A stretch of 14,854 bases of DNA from SVTX01 sp045660325 (GCA_045660325.1 JAZRDO010000014.1:1-14854), one strand, 5' to 3'. Counted from the first letter of the stretch, positions 6,783 to 14,419 are shown. Made by a program: numbers and translations. The notes: generated by a model from the sequence alone, not told the origin.

Positions 6783-8222
6783 ATGGCAAAGGAAAAATTA
6801 GTATCGCAGATAACCTCTATGGAAGAGGATTTCACACAGTGGTACACAGACGTAGTAAAGAAATCCGAGCTCGTTGACTATTCGGGCGTAAAGGGCTGTA
6901 TGATCATTCGTCCCTACGGATACGCTATCTGGGAGAATATCCAGAGAGAGCTTGACGCTCGCTTCAAGAAGCTTGGACACGAGAACGTATATATGCCTAT
7001 GTTCATTCCCGAGAGCCTTCTTCAGAAGGAAAAGGATCACGTTGCGGGCTTCGCTCCCGAGTGCGCGATCGTAACTATCGGCGGACAGAACCACCTCTCC
7101 GAGCGTCTTATCGTTCGTCCTACGTCCGAGACACTTTTCTGTGATCACTTCAAGAATATAATTCAGTCCTACCGCGATCTTCCCAAGCTTTATAACCAGT
7201 GGGTAAACGTAGTTCGTTGGGAAAAGACGACAAGACCCTTCCTCCGTACGTCCGAGTTCCTCTGGCAGGAGGGACATACCATGCACGAGACCGAGGCTGA
7301 GGCAAGAGAGGAAACTCTCAACATGCTCAAGGTTTACGAGGAATTCTACCTCAACTGCCTCGCTATCCCCGCAATCACAGGTCAGAAGACCGAGAAGGAA
7401 AAGTTCGCAGGCGCGGTTGAAACGTATACTATCGAGCCTATGATGCATAACGGTGTTGCTCTTCAGGGCGGTACAACACACTATTTCGGCGACGGCTTCG
7501 CTAAGGCGTTCGATATCACCTTTACGGGTAGAGATAATAAGGTAAATTACCCCCACCAGACGTCTTGGGGCGTTTCCACAAGAATGATCGGCGCTATCAT
7601 TATGGCGCACGGCGACGACAACGGACTTATTCTTCCTCCGAGAATCGCGCCTATTCAGGTCGTAATTATCCCCGTAGCTCAGCATAAGGAGGGCGTTCTT
7701 GACGCGGCGGCTGCTCTCAAGGCAAGACTTGAGGCTCGCGGTATCAGAGTTAAGCTCGACGACAGCGATAACAGCACAGGCTGGAAGTATAGCCAGTATG
7801 AAATGAAGGGTGTTCCCGTAAGACTTGAGATCGGTCCTCGCGACATTGAAAACAACAGCTGCGTGCTTGTTTCCCGTGTTTCCAGAGAAAAGAATTTCGT
7901 ATCTCTTGAAAATATTGAATCCGAGGTTGAGGCAATGCTCGACTTCGTTCACAACGAGCTTGTAAATCGCGCAAGAGTAAACCTTGCAGAGAAGACACAC
8001 GAGGCGACAACCTACGAGGAATTCCTTGACGTTGCAGCTAACAAGCCCGGCTTTATCAAGGCAATGTGGTGCGGCGACGTTGAATGTGAGGATAAGCTTA
8101 AGGATACGACGGGCGGCGTAAAGTCCAGATGTATTCCTTTCGTGGAGGATCACCTCTCCGACGTATGCGTATGCTGCGGAAAGCCCGCAAAGCATATGGT
8201 TGTCTGGGGCAGACAGTATTAA
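6783..8222 (+). CDS. proS: Prolyl-tRNA synthetase, short archaeal/eukaryotic-type
   Basis: This 479-residue class II aminoacyl-tRNA synthetase charges tRNA-Pro. The size and the absence of an editing (INS) domain between motifs 2 and 3 identify the archaeal/eukaryotic-type ProRS common in Clostridia. The proline pocket begins with RPTSETLF (112-119). Motif 2 is RWEKTTRPFLRTSEF (145-159). HQTSWGVSTRMIGA (258-271) is followed by motif 3 at HGDDNGLILPPRIAP (276-290). The C-terminal third contains the anticodon-binding domain and a Cys-rich zinc segment (CGDVEC ... CVCCGKPAKH). It ends in WGRQY, the usual Tyr terminus of this type. AAGGAG (6768-6773) precedes the ATG by 9 nt. A SEDS-family gene follows on the same strand 82 nt later. 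Confidence 0.96.
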   Translation: MAKEKLVSQITSMEEDFTQWYTDVVKKSELVDYSGVKGCMIIRPYGYAIWENIQRELDARFKKLGHENVYMPMFIPESLLQKEKDHVAGFAPECAIVTIGGQNHLSERLIVRPTSETLFCDHFKNIIQSYRDLPKLYNQWVNVVRWEKTTRPFLRTSEFLWQEGHTMHETEAEAREETLNMLKVYEEFYLNCLAIPAITGQKTEKEKFAGAVETYTIEPMMHNGVALQGGTTHYFGDGFAKAFDITFTGRDNKVNYPHQTSWGVSTRMIGAIIMAHGDDNGLILPPRIAPIQVVIIPVAQHKEGVLDAAAALKARLEARGIRVKLDDSDNSTGWKYSQYEMKGVPVRLEIGPRDIENNSCVLVSRVSREKNFVSLENIESEVEAMLDFVHNELVNRARVNLAEKTHEATTYEEFLDVAANKPGFIKAMWCGDVECEDKLKDTTGGVKSRCIPFVEDHLSDVCVCCGKPAKHMVVWGRQY

Positions 8223-8239
8223 GTATTAATTGAAATTTT

Positions 8240-8274
8240 GGGGCTGCTGCAAGGTGCTTTATTGCAACAGCCCC
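8240..8274 (+). other. Hairpin between proS and the SEDS gene, lacking a U tract
   Basis: GGGGCTGCTGCAA (8240-8252) pairs with TTGCAACAGCCCC (8262-8274) over 13 positions with one C-A mismatch and a 9-nt loop. No T run follows (ATTGAACACTG), so it is not a canonical intrinsic terminator. It could be a processing or attenuation hairpin that separates expression of the two genes. No obvious promoter lies between them. Confidence 0.55.
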
Positions 8275-8304
8275 ATTGAACACTGAAAGGGAAGGAGGAG
8301 AGCT

Positions 8305-9465
8305 ATGTTTCGGGCGATCGGTAGATTTTTCAAGAAAGCGGTCACTAATCTTGACCCCGTCCTGTTCGTATGCGTAACCCTTCTTTCTCTTATCAGCGTG
8401 GTTACGATCGCGGGAATGGGCGATCTCGGTAAGAGAACCCTTATTATGCAGATCGCGATGTCTGTAATGGGTGCTGTGCTTATGCTTGTTATCGCGACTC
8501 TTGACTACCACTGGATAGTGGATAAGCTTTGGATCGTGTTTATCGGCGTGGGCGCTATCTTCCTTATAATTACCTTGATCTTCGGTAAATCAGGCGTGAC
8601 GATCGAGACGGGAAACAAATCCTGGCTTGAGATACCCGTTATCGGAATTATGATCCAGCCCTCGGAGTTTGTAAAATTCCTGCTCGTTTGCTCGTTTGCA
8701 AAGCATCTTTCTATCGCGGGCGACGATTTGAATAAGCCGAAGCACCTGTTACTTTTAGCTCTTCATGCGGGAGCTATCGTAGGCCTTATTCTTCTTTCTG
8801 GAGACCTTGGTGTAGCGCTTGTTTATATGGGATTCCTTGTAATAATGCTTTTTTGCGCGGGATTGTCCCCCTGGTATTTCCTTGGCGGCCTTGGAACTCT
8901 CGTTATCGCGTTTCCCGCGATATGGAATTATTTTTTGAAGGATTATCAGCGAGAGAGAATCATAGTCGGCTTCAATCCCGAGCTTGACCCTATGGGTAAG
9001 GGACAGCAGCCGCTTCTTTCAAAGCAATGTATTGAAAACGGCGGTTGGTTCGGTATCGGCTTTGCCAACGACGGCGCGTACGTAAAAAATCCCGCCTCGC
9101 ATACCGACTTTATTTATTCCTCGATTTGCGAAAAGTTCGGCTTTTTCGCGGGTATTCTGGTTATTATCCTTATGCTTGTAGTCGTTGTCCGTATTTTCAT
9201 TATTGCGTACAAGTGCGGTAAGGATTACGGCGCGCATATATGCATCGGTGTGGGCGCGATCATTCTTGTGCAGACTGCCGAGAATATCGGTATGTGCCTT
9301 GCTATGGTTCCCGTCGTGGGAATTACGCTTCCGTTCGTGTCTGCGGGCGGCTCGTCAATGCTTGCGACCTATCTTTTAATTGCTCTGGTGCATTGTGTAA
9401 GAGGACATTGCGCGCGGTCAAAAACGACTGACCTGTCCTTGCGGCGGCATAAACTTAAAAATTGA
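8305..9465 (+). CDS. SEDS-family peptidoglycan glycosyltransferase (FtsW/RodA/SpoVE-like)
   Basis: This 386-residue polytopic membrane protein has about ten hydrophobic segments. SEDS proteins polymerise lipid II into glycan strands at the outer face of the membrane, together with a class B PBP. Family motifs in order: IQPSEFVK near 117-124, SGDLGVALV near 165-173, the extracellular loop with KGQQPLLSKQ and SHTDFIYS (H266, D268), and PFVSAGGSSML near the C-terminus. The Asp in HTDFI lies in the loop where the essential Asp of RodA is found. The family usually reads PFVSYGGSS; here Ala replaces Tyr. I cannot choose between elongation (RodA), division (FtsW) and sporulation (SpoVE), because no partner PBP or mre gene is nearby. 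GGAGGAG precedes the ATG. It is probably cotranscribed with proS. Confidence 0.9.
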   Translation: MFRAIGRFFKKAVTNLDPVLFVCVTLLSLISVVTIAGMGDLGKRTLIMQIAMSVMGAVLMLVIATLDYHWIVDKLWIVFIGVGAIFLIITLIFGKSGVTIETGNKSWLEIPVIGIMIQPSEFVKFLLVCSFAKHLSIAGDDLNKPKHLLLLALHAGAIVGLILLSGDLGVALVYMGFLVIMLFCAGLSPWYFLGGLGTLVIAFPAIWNYFLKDYQRERIIVGFNPELDPMGKGQQPLLSKQCIENGGWFGIGFANDGAYVKNPASHTDFIYSSICEKFGFFAGILVIILMLVVVVRIFIIAYKCGKDYGAHICIGVGAIILVQTAENIGMCLAMVPVVGITLPFVSAGGSSMLATYLLIALVHCVRGHCARSKTTDLSLRRHKLKN

Positions 9466-9467
9466 TA

Positions 9468-9497
9468 TTCATAAAAGTCCTTCGGCAGTAATATAAT
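9468..9497 (+). promoter_or_regulatory. Possible promoter of the DUF4830 gene
   Basis: A perfect TATAAT (9492-9497) stands 18 bp after a weak -35 match, TTCATA (9468-9473). It begins just after the SEDS stop codon. The weak -35 leaves open read-through from proS-SEDS. Confidence 0.45.
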
Positions 9498-9534
9498 TCA
9501 GTAAAGAATTATGTTTTGCGGGAGGACTCTTTTT

Positions 9535-10035
9535 ATGTTTATTTATTCAATGCGCGCGTCAACGATCAAATTTTTCGGAGTTATATGCGTGGCGCTCGCA
9601 GGACTTATCGCGCTTATAGCGATCGTTCCATCCTACGTTTCGCGTGACGGTATGGTTGAGGCGGGCATCAGTAACCTTGACGGAAAGAGCTATAATTACG
9701 GAAAGATCAAAAACGCGAGTGATGCGGCAGGCTTTTTGTCGCAGTTCGGGTGGAGCGTCAATCCCTCGTCAGTTGAGACGCAGGAGGTAACCTTGCCTGA
9801 TGAATTTGACAAGGTGTTTGCGGGCTATAACGAGATACAGAGAGCGCAGGGGCTGGGTCTTTCCAAATATAAAAATAAGAAGATCACCCGTTACACCTTT
9901 GAGGTCACAAATTATAACGATTACGAGGGAAGGGTGCTTGCCAACGTCCTTGTTTTCAGAAATAAGGTGATCGGCGGGGATATTTGCTCGGCTGACGTGT
10001 CGGGATTTGTTCACGGATTTGAAATGCAAAAATAG
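9535..10035 (+). CDS. DUF4830-domain membrane-anchored protein
   Basis: I chose the ATG at 9535 because GGGAGGA (9520-9526) lies 8 nt upstream; the in-frame ATG at 9511 lies before this site and lacks one. The 166-residue protein has one N-terminal membrane segment (about residues 12-32), then an extracytoplasmic domain of about 130 residues. That domain resembles DUF4830: a segment like FLSQFGWSV, then EVTLPDEFDKVFAGYNEIQ, YKNKKITRYTFEVTNY, and a C-terminal VIGGDICSADVSGFVHGF. The family is widespread in Clostridia and has no known biochemical function. It may be exported or stay anchored through its N-terminus. An independent promoter is possible. The family assignment is from remembered sequence pattern, not a search. 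Confidence 0.75.
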   Translation: MFIYSMRASTIKFFGVICVALAGLIALIAIVPSYVSRDGMVEAGISNLDGKSYNYGKIKNASDAAGFLSQFGWSVNPSSVETQEVTLPDEFDKVFAGYNEIQRAQGLGLSKYKNKKITRYTFEVTNYNDYEGRVLANVLVFRNKVIGGDICSADVSGFVHGFEMQK

Positions 10036-10038
10036 TAC

Positions 10039-10067
10039 TTGATTTTTTTCTTCATTTATAGTATAAT
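10039..10067 (+). promoter_or_regulatory. SigA-type promoter of the YczE-like gene
   Basis: TTGATT (10039-10044) and TATAAT (10062-10067) are 17 bp apart. The predicted start near 10074 falls on the upstream in-frame TTG at 10073, so that TTG cannot serve as the start codon. Confidence 0.75.
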
Positions 10068-10108
10068 GTTCTTTGGCAAAAAAAGAAGTATTAAAAATGG
10101 AGAAATTA

Positions 10109-10810
10109 ATGGAAGAGAGAAAGAAAATTCACGGAATGGATGAGATCGCTTACGTGCTCGGCATGATAATTTGCGCGTTTGCGGTGTGCATCGGTACAAA
10201 AGCAAATCTCGGAATATCGGTTGTAGCCGTGCCGGGTTATTTATATAGCTATATTTTGGGTGGCGAAGGAGGAATTTTCCCGTGGCTTACACAGGGCTGG
10301 GCGGATTTTCTCTGGCAGGTCGTTCAGCTTGGCATAATGTGTCTTATCATTATGAAGTTTAAGGTTAAATACCTTTTGTCGTTCGCATCGTCCTTTATCG
10401 GAGGCAGACTTATAGACCTTTGGTTTGTAATTCTTGGAGGCAACGGCGCGTACGAAAATATCGTAGCCCGCATTTTTGCGATGATTGCATCTCAGTTATG
10501 TCTCGGTTTTGCGGTAACGCTGTTTTTCAGAACGAGCCTTCCCGTACAAATATGTGAGCTTCTGATGGTTGAGGTTTCAAAGAAATTCAAGGTTTCCGCA
10601 AGCAAGATAAAGCTTATATACGACATAATAATTCTTGCCCTTTCACTCGCGATATCTCTTATATTTACACGCGGACTTACGGGTATCGGTGTCGGAACGA
10701 TAGTTATCGCGGTATGTACCTCGCCTTTGACTATGCTGTTCGGTAAGCTCCTTGACCGATTCTTCGTATTTGATTCAATTTTCAAAAAGAGAAGAAATAA
10801 AGCGGAATAA
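10109..10810 (+). CDS. YczE/YitT-like integral membrane protein (DUF6198-type)
   Basis: The start is set at ATG 10109, 6 nt after GGAG (10099-10102). An in-frame ATG at 10097 is possible but has a poor ribosome binding site, and TTG 10073 coincides with the transcription start. The product is about 233 residues with roughly five or six membrane helices. Features typical of the YczE/DUF6198 group are the early GTKANLGISVVAVPGYLYS, the LFFRTSLPVQICELLMVE segment, and the late GLTGIGVGTIVIAVCTSPLTMLFG. These proteins are thought to be membrane transport or sensing proteins, but no substrate is established. The C-terminus is basic (KKRRNK) and probably cytoplasmic. It is a single-gene unit between its own promoter and a strong terminator. 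Confidence 0.7.
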   Translation: MEERKKIHGMDEIAYVLGMIICAFAVCIGTKANLGISVVAVPGYLYSYILGGEGGIFPWLTQGWADFLWQVVQLGIMCLIIMKFKVKYLLSFASSFIGGRLIDLWFVILGGNGAYENIVARIFAMIASQLCLGFAVTLFFRTSLPVQICELLMVEVSKKFKVSASKIKLIYDIIILALSLAISLIFTRGLTGIGVGTIVIAVCTSPLTMLFGKLLDRFFVFDSIFKKRRNKAE

Positions 10811-10812
10811 AG

Positions 10813-10850
10813 AAAAACCGTTGCAATTTTTCATTGCAACGGTTTATTTT
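10813..10850. terminator. Bidirectional terminator between convergent genes
   Basis: AAACCGTTGCAAT (10815-10827) pairs perfectly with ATTGCAACGGTTT (10833-10845) across a TTTTC loop. A T tract follows on the plus strand, and an A tract precedes it, which becomes a U tract on the minus strand. It serves both the YczE-like gene and the convergent carboxypeptidase gene. Confidence 0.93.
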
Positions 10851-11923
10851 TATTTAGCGTACGTATCGTAGATCTTTACCGTGTCTTCGTTACGAAGGGC
10901 GGTGCTATCGGCACCCGCGGTCACGAGGATAAATGCCTTACCTTCCTTGTTCTTTCCGTATGATACAAGGCAGTAGCCCGAAAGCTCGTCCTCGGTCCAG
11001 CCCGTCTTTGCGGCGGTAACCGTGACCTTGTTGGGCTGTGTGAACTTGGATGAGTGGAGAGCCTGATTGTAAAGCGTATATGTGTTGCCGCTATCGGGAC
11101 GGAAATGAGAGCCAAGAGTGAAGCTTTCGGCAGTAAGCACGTTCGCGCAATGAGGATTCTTCATCGCGTACATCATAATTGCCGCCATATCCTGACAGGT
11201 GGAGTAGTGGTACTTATGATGAAGTCCCGTGCAGTTTTGGAAGAGTGTGTTTTGAAGTCCCATTCTTGTGGCGGTGTCGTTCATAAGCTTAACGAAATTC
11301 GCTTCGCTGCCCGCTACGTAATTTGCAAGAGTTACCGATGCTATACCGTCGGAGTAGAGAACTACCGCGTGAATAAGCTCCTCGACCGTCAGCACCTCGC
11401 CCGCCTTGAAGCCGTATCCTGAGGACTGCTCGGCAACCATTTTGTCAACCACCTCGGCATCAAGCGTGATCTTTTCCTTGAGCTGATTTTGAGTCTTGAG
11501 ATTTTCATATACAACTATAACAGTCATTACCTTCGTCATGGACGCGGGGTAGATAAGATTGCTCTTGTCCGACTTTGAAGATGCTATGATCTTGTTTGCC
11601 GCAACGTCAACGAGCGCGATGTTGGGAGAGTTGAAGCCCGCGGTTGCAAGAGATGAGAGGTCGTCGCCCTGCGCGTATGAGGGATAGAAGTTTTCTATTT
11701 TCTGGTAGAAGGGGCTTGCCTTCTCGTCGAATTCGCTGTCGGGATCATTGTTTCCCGAGGGTATGTAATCCTCACCGGGGTCTCCTGCGCCCGAGATCCT
11801 TGCAATTATGAAAAATGCAAGAGTCAAGACGAGCAGCGCCGCGATAACGATTGCGAGAAACGCGGCGGGACGGACGATCTTTTCGTCCGCCTTTGATATA
11901 TATTCTGGCTTTTTGTTTTCCAT
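10850..11923 (-). CDS. D-alanyl-D-alanine carboxypeptidase, S11 family (DacF-like)
   Basis: This 357-residue penicillin-binding protein removes the terminal D-Ala from peptidoglycan stem peptides outside the cell. The N-terminus is a cytoplasmic stretch followed by a membrane segment (about 18-43), which acts as an anchor or uncleaved signal. An acidic linker rich in Gly, Asp and Pro follows (46-70), then the penicillin-binding domain. The SxxK motif is S128-M-T-K131 and the KTG motif is 306-308. The second motif, normally SxN, reads S191-D-G193, so the usual Asn is missing. After the KTG domain the protein stops without the C-terminal beta domain and amphipathic helix of PBP5. AAAGG lies 7 nt upstream of the ATG. 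It is transcribed from its own promoter downstream of secG. Confidence 0.92.
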   Translation of the reverse strand: MENKKPEYISKADEKIVRPAAFLAIVIAALLVLTLAFFIIARISGAGDPGEDYIPSGNNDPDSEFDEKASPFYQKIENFYPSYAQGDDLSSLATAGFNSPNIALVDVAANKIIASSKSDKSNLIYPASMTKVMTVIVVYENLKTQNQLKEKITLDAEVVDKMVAEQSSGYGFKAGEVLTVEELIHAVVLYSDGIASVTLANYVAGSEANFVKLMNDTATRMGLQNTLFQNCTGLHHKYHYSTCQDMAAIMMYAMKNPHCANVLTAESFTLGSHFRPDSGNTYTLYNQALHSSKFTQPNKVTVTAAKTGWTEDELSGYCLVSYGKNKEGKAFILVTAGADSTALRNEDTVKIYDTYAK

Positions 11924-11972
11924 TTAAAATCCTTTCTTTGAATTTTGAATTCAAGGTAAGAAATATATAAAT

Positions 11973-12001
11973 ATTTTATCATACATAGCTACGTTTGTCA
12001 A
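11973..12001 (-). promoter_or_regulatory. SigA-type promoter of the carboxypeptidase gene
   Basis: Minus-strand TTGACA (11996-12001) and TAAAAT (11973-11978) are 17 bp apart, giving a 5' UTR of about 45 nt. Confidence 0.82.
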
Positions 12002-12015
12002 GTAAGACGGGGAGC

Positions 12016-12059
12016 AAAAATAAAAACTCGTCCTGCAAAATTCTACAAGACGAGCTTTT
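12016..12059 (-). terminator. Intrinsic terminator of secG
   Basis: On the minus strand, CTCGTC (12049-12054) pairs with GACGAG (12027-12032), with partial inner pairing and flanking A/T pairs. It is followed by TTTTTATTTTT. It separates secG from the carboxypeptidase promoter. Confidence 0.75.
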
Positions 12060-12081
12060 ATATTTTTTGTTATAACCTTAA

Positions 12082-12321
12082 TTAAAACAAGGGAAGAATA
12101 AGATATGCAACCAAAACCAAAACTGCGAATACGATAGCCACAACTGTAGTGATTACGGAAAGCTTCTTATCTGTGGAAGCCGAGCCAGACTTACCGAAAA
12201 ATGTTTCTGCCGCGCCGGAAATACTGCCGGAGAGACTCTTATCCTTACCGGACTGCATAATAACGAGTGCTGTAAGTGCAACGGAAAGCACGAGCAATGT
12301 AATAGCAATAGCAATGTCCAT
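12082..12321 (-). CDS. secG: Protein-export membrane protein SecG
   Basis: The 79-residue product is the small subunit of the SecYEG translocon, which assists protein export across the cytoplasmic membrane. It has two membrane helices (about 3-22 and 54-77) joined by a Gly/Ser-rich loop. That loop contains the typical MQSGKDKSLSGSISGAAETFFGKSGSAS pattern in pieces: the MQSGKD turn after helix 1, and the ETFFGKSG segment. Length is normal for Firmicutes SecG. AAGGAGG precedes the ATG by about 8 nt. Unlike in many Firmicutes, rnr and smpB do not follow; the next gene is a carboxypeptidase with its own promoter. Confidence 0.93.
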   Translation of the reverse strand: MDIAIAITLLVLSVALTALVIMQSGKDKSLSGSISGAAETFFGKSGSASTDKKLSVITTVVAIVFAVLVLVAYLILPLF

Positions 12322-12387
12322 ATTTTAACCCTCCTTCTGATAGTCAAATAACGTTAAAAAATTACAATGTATAAATAGACAACTGAT

Positions 12388-12416
12388 ATTATATCATACA
12401 ATTTTCAAAAATGCAA
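12388..12416 (-). promoter_or_regulatory. SigA-type promoter of secG
   Basis: Minus-strand TTGCAT (12411-12416) and TATAAT (12388-12393) are 17 bp apart. The same TTGCAT -35 box is used at 4061 and 12505. Confidence 0.82.
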
Positions 12417-12504
12417 TAGTAAAATTGCAAAAATATAAAAATATTTTTAAAAAACTTTTGGACATCTTGAATTTCTTAAATTTATTTAATTAAATAAAAA
12501 AGTA

Positions 12505-12533
12505 TTGCATTTATTAAATGTTTGTGATAATAT
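12505..12533 (+). promoter_or_regulatory. Promoter of the GH36-like gene
   Basis: TTGCAT (12505-12510) is followed after 17 bp by TAATAT (12528-12533). An overlapping better -10, TATAAT (12534-12539), would be 23 bp away, too far for the same -35. The promoter is divergent from that of secG. Confidence 0.65.
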
Positions 12534-12552
12534 TATAATAGGTATATTTATG

Positions 12553-12572
12553 TGCGCCATAAGCACGGCGCA
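12553..12572 (+). promoter_or_regulatory. Inverted repeat in the 5' UTR of the GH36-like gene
   Basis: TGCGCC (12553-12558) and GGCGCA (12567-12572) are exact inverted repeats around ATAAGCAC. They lie just after the promoter and 30 nt before the start codon, where they could be a repressor operator or an RNA hairpin. No regulator gene is adjacent. Confidence 0.45.
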
Positions 12573-12601
12573 AATCAACCCTTGAAAGGATCGGTGCGAC
12601 A

Positions 12602-14218
12602 ATGGATATCAAAATCAAATCTGCTGCTGCGTTTCATACCCCCGAAGGTGTGATGGCGGATTCTCCCGCGCAGAGTGGCTATGCGAAATATCGCGAGGAA
12701 ATTGATACCAATACATACAAATTGTATGTAGATTCTAAAAATAAGCCTGCGGGAGTTGCGCTCAAGATCGCTCTTCAGCCCAGTGTTAAGGATACCGTGT
12801 TTATGAACGGCTTCCAGTCCGCGACGGAGAGCCGCGAGATGAACGTCGTGGGTAAAATGAGTGGAGTGCAAACTGTTTCCAATTTTGTGAAGGATAAGTA
12901 TGCCGCTTTTTCGGGCGGAGATTACGCCTTCGTTCCGTATAAAAACAAGCCCGGATTTATGCACGGCTTCTCTTACTGCTATTTTAAGCACGGCAATAAA
13001 ATAAAGCTCTTCGCATCCCTTGACGATACGAATGGATATACGATATTCAGATTTGACGCGTGGAATTGCACCCTTCGTGTGTCTAAGGATATCGACGGAA
13101 TTGCGAGATTTTCTCCCGATAAGCCGATTATATCTCTCTTCTATGCCGAGGGTAAGGAGGATGAGGTCTTCGATCTTTGGTTCAAGAATCTTGCGGAGAA
13201 GGAGACGGCTCCCGCTGAAAAGCTTATCGGTTACAGTACCGCTGAGCTTGATATGATCAGTGAGGACGTTATCTTCAAGAAGATAGGCGATATGAAAAAA
13301 TTCCCCGTAAAGGCGAATTTCTTCCTTATTGACGATAGATACTGTATGAGCGGTGAGTGGATCAAGCCCGATAAGAGAAGATTCCCCGTAGGACTTCGCG
13401 GCATCGTTAACGAAATGCACGACTCGGGACTTATCGCGGGTATCACCCTCTCTCCCTTTACGGTTGACGAAAAGTCCAAGATCGCCGAGAATCACAGCAA
13501 TTGGATACTTCGTTCCGATGACGGAAGATACGTAAAGACAAAAAAGAATCTTTACGTTCTTGATATTACGAATAACGAGGTTCGCGAATATATAAGAGAG
13601 GCGCTCCATACCATACTCTTTATGTGGGGCTTTGACCTTGTAAAGCTTAACAATCTTTACGCGGCGGCAATGTTCCCTGCAGCAGGTAAGAATCGCGGTC
13701 AGCTTATGTCGTACGCGATCGATTTCCTTCGTGAGTGCTGCGGCGGCAAGCTTATTTTTGCCGACAACGTTCCGCTTATGGCTGCGTTCGGTAAGGTTGA
13801 CTATTGCTCGGTTACTTGCGACGCGGTCAAGGATCATCTTCCCGCATACGTAAGAAGCGTTAATTTCAGAGAAAGTCCCTCGGTAAATAACGCGACTTCG
13901 GATATGGTGTTCCGCCGTCATCTCAACGAGCGTGCATTCCTCAATGCGACGTGTCCCATTTCCCTTGATGAAAAGGAAAAATTCCACGACGGCAATCTTA
14001 ACAATGCCGAGCAAAATCTTTTCTGTTCAATAGCGGGACTGTTTTCTTCGGTAATTGTGACTACCGACGACGTTACTGCTTATAATCAAAAGCAAAAGCG
14101 TAGATTTAGAAAGATGTGCTCGCTTTCGGGCGCGACAAACGTTCGTGTTAAGAAGGCGTCGGGTAAGCATATCGTCGCGTATAAGCTTGACGAGAAGAAT
14201 TACTTTATAAAGCTTTGA
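12602..14218 (+). CDS. GH36/alpha-galactosidase-like protein, probably catalytically inactive
   Basis: The 538-residue protein has no signal peptide and follows the outline of GH36 (clan GH-D) alpha-galactosidases: an N-terminal beta-rich region (about 1-200), then a catalytic TIM barrel (about 205-500). Recognisable barrel landmarks are FLIDDRY (241-247), the KFPxGL-like RRFPVGL (259-265), YVLDITNNEVREYI (318-331), WGFDLVKLNNLYAAA (342-356), and VPLMAAFGKVDYC (390-402). In active relatives the KLDF or KWD segment supplies the nucleophilic Asp. Here it is K348-L-N350-N351, encoded by AAC at 13649-13651. The candidate acid/base Asp is kept as D407 (SVTCDA). Substrate-contact motifs are also eroded: GYSTAELDM (210-218) stands where GWxSWY is usual, and ADN stands for GCG before VPL. 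The frame is intact with normal codon use, so this is a maintained gene. Its role could be sugar binding, regulation or an altered reaction. Confidence 0.72.
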   Translation: MDIKIKSAAAFHTPEGVMADSPAQSGYAKYREEIDTNTYKLYVDSKNKPAGVALKIALQPSVKDTVFMNGFQSATESREMNVVGKMSGVQTVSNFVKDKYAAFSGGDYAFVPYKNKPGFMHGFSYCYFKHGNKIKLFASLDDTNGYTIFRFDAWNCTLRVSKDIDGIARFSPDKPIISLFYAEGKEDEVFDLWFKNLAEKETAPAEKLIGYSTAELDMISEDVIFKKIGDMKKFPVKANFFLIDDRYCMSGEWIKPDKRRFPVGLRGIVNEMHDSGLIAGITLSPFTVDEKSKIAENHSNWILRSDDGRYVKTKKNLYVLDITNNEVREYIREALHTILFMWGFDLVKLNNLYAAAMFPAAGKNRGQLMSYAIDFLRECCGGKLIFADNVPLMAAFGKVDYCSVTCDAVKDHLPAYVRSVNFRESPSVNNATSDMVFRRHLNERAFLNATCPISLDEKEKFHDGNLNNAEQNLFCSIAGLFSSVIVTTDDVTAYNQKQKRRFRKMCSLSGATNVRVKKASGKHIVAYKLDEKNYFIKL

Positions 14219-14230
14219 TAATATTAATAA

Positions 14231-14258
14231 AAACGGCGGGTATCCGCCGTTTTTTGCT
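14231..14258 (+). terminator. Intrinsic terminator of the GH36-like gene
   Basis: AAACGGCGG (14231-14239) pairs perfectly with CCGCCGTTT (14244-14252) with loop GTAT, followed by a T-rich tract. Confidence 0.93.
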
Positions 14259-14346
14259 TTTTGTGCTTTCTTCATTTTATTATATATGACCTGTTGAGGT
14301 ATAGGGAAGGGAGTGTGAGAATTTTCAATGGCGCGGTAATATATGA

Positions 14347-14419
14347 CGTGCGACATAATATATATAATAAAAGGTAGAGAAATTTTCTCCTGTCGGAAAT
14401 CAAAAGTTTATGTCGTACG
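14347..14419. repeat. Long-range 12-bp inverted repeat upstream of the tRNA promoter
   Basis: CGTGCGACATAA (14347-14358) can pair along all 12 positions with TTATGTCGTACG (14408-14419), with one G-U pair. The enclosed sequence contains the small hairpin GAGAAATTTTCTC. A further direct copy of CGTGCGACATAA lies at 14637-14648, between the tRNA and the rRNA-type promoter. No gene is visible in 14263-14466. This could be a small RNA or a repeated regulatory site. Confidence 0.5.

Noticed and set aside
6798..8195. 465-codon open frame on the minus strand opposite proS
   Set aside because: A shadow of proS codon bias, with no plausible ribosome binding site or domain.
10073..10108. Extension of the YczE-like protein to a TTG start at 10073
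   Set aside because: The promoter -10 box ends at 10067, so 10073 is at the transcription start and has no ribosome binding site.
12575..14014. 479-codon open frame on the minus strand opposite the GH36-like gene
   Set aside because: The plus strand has a promoter, ribosome binding site, terminator and homology; the minus frame has none of these.
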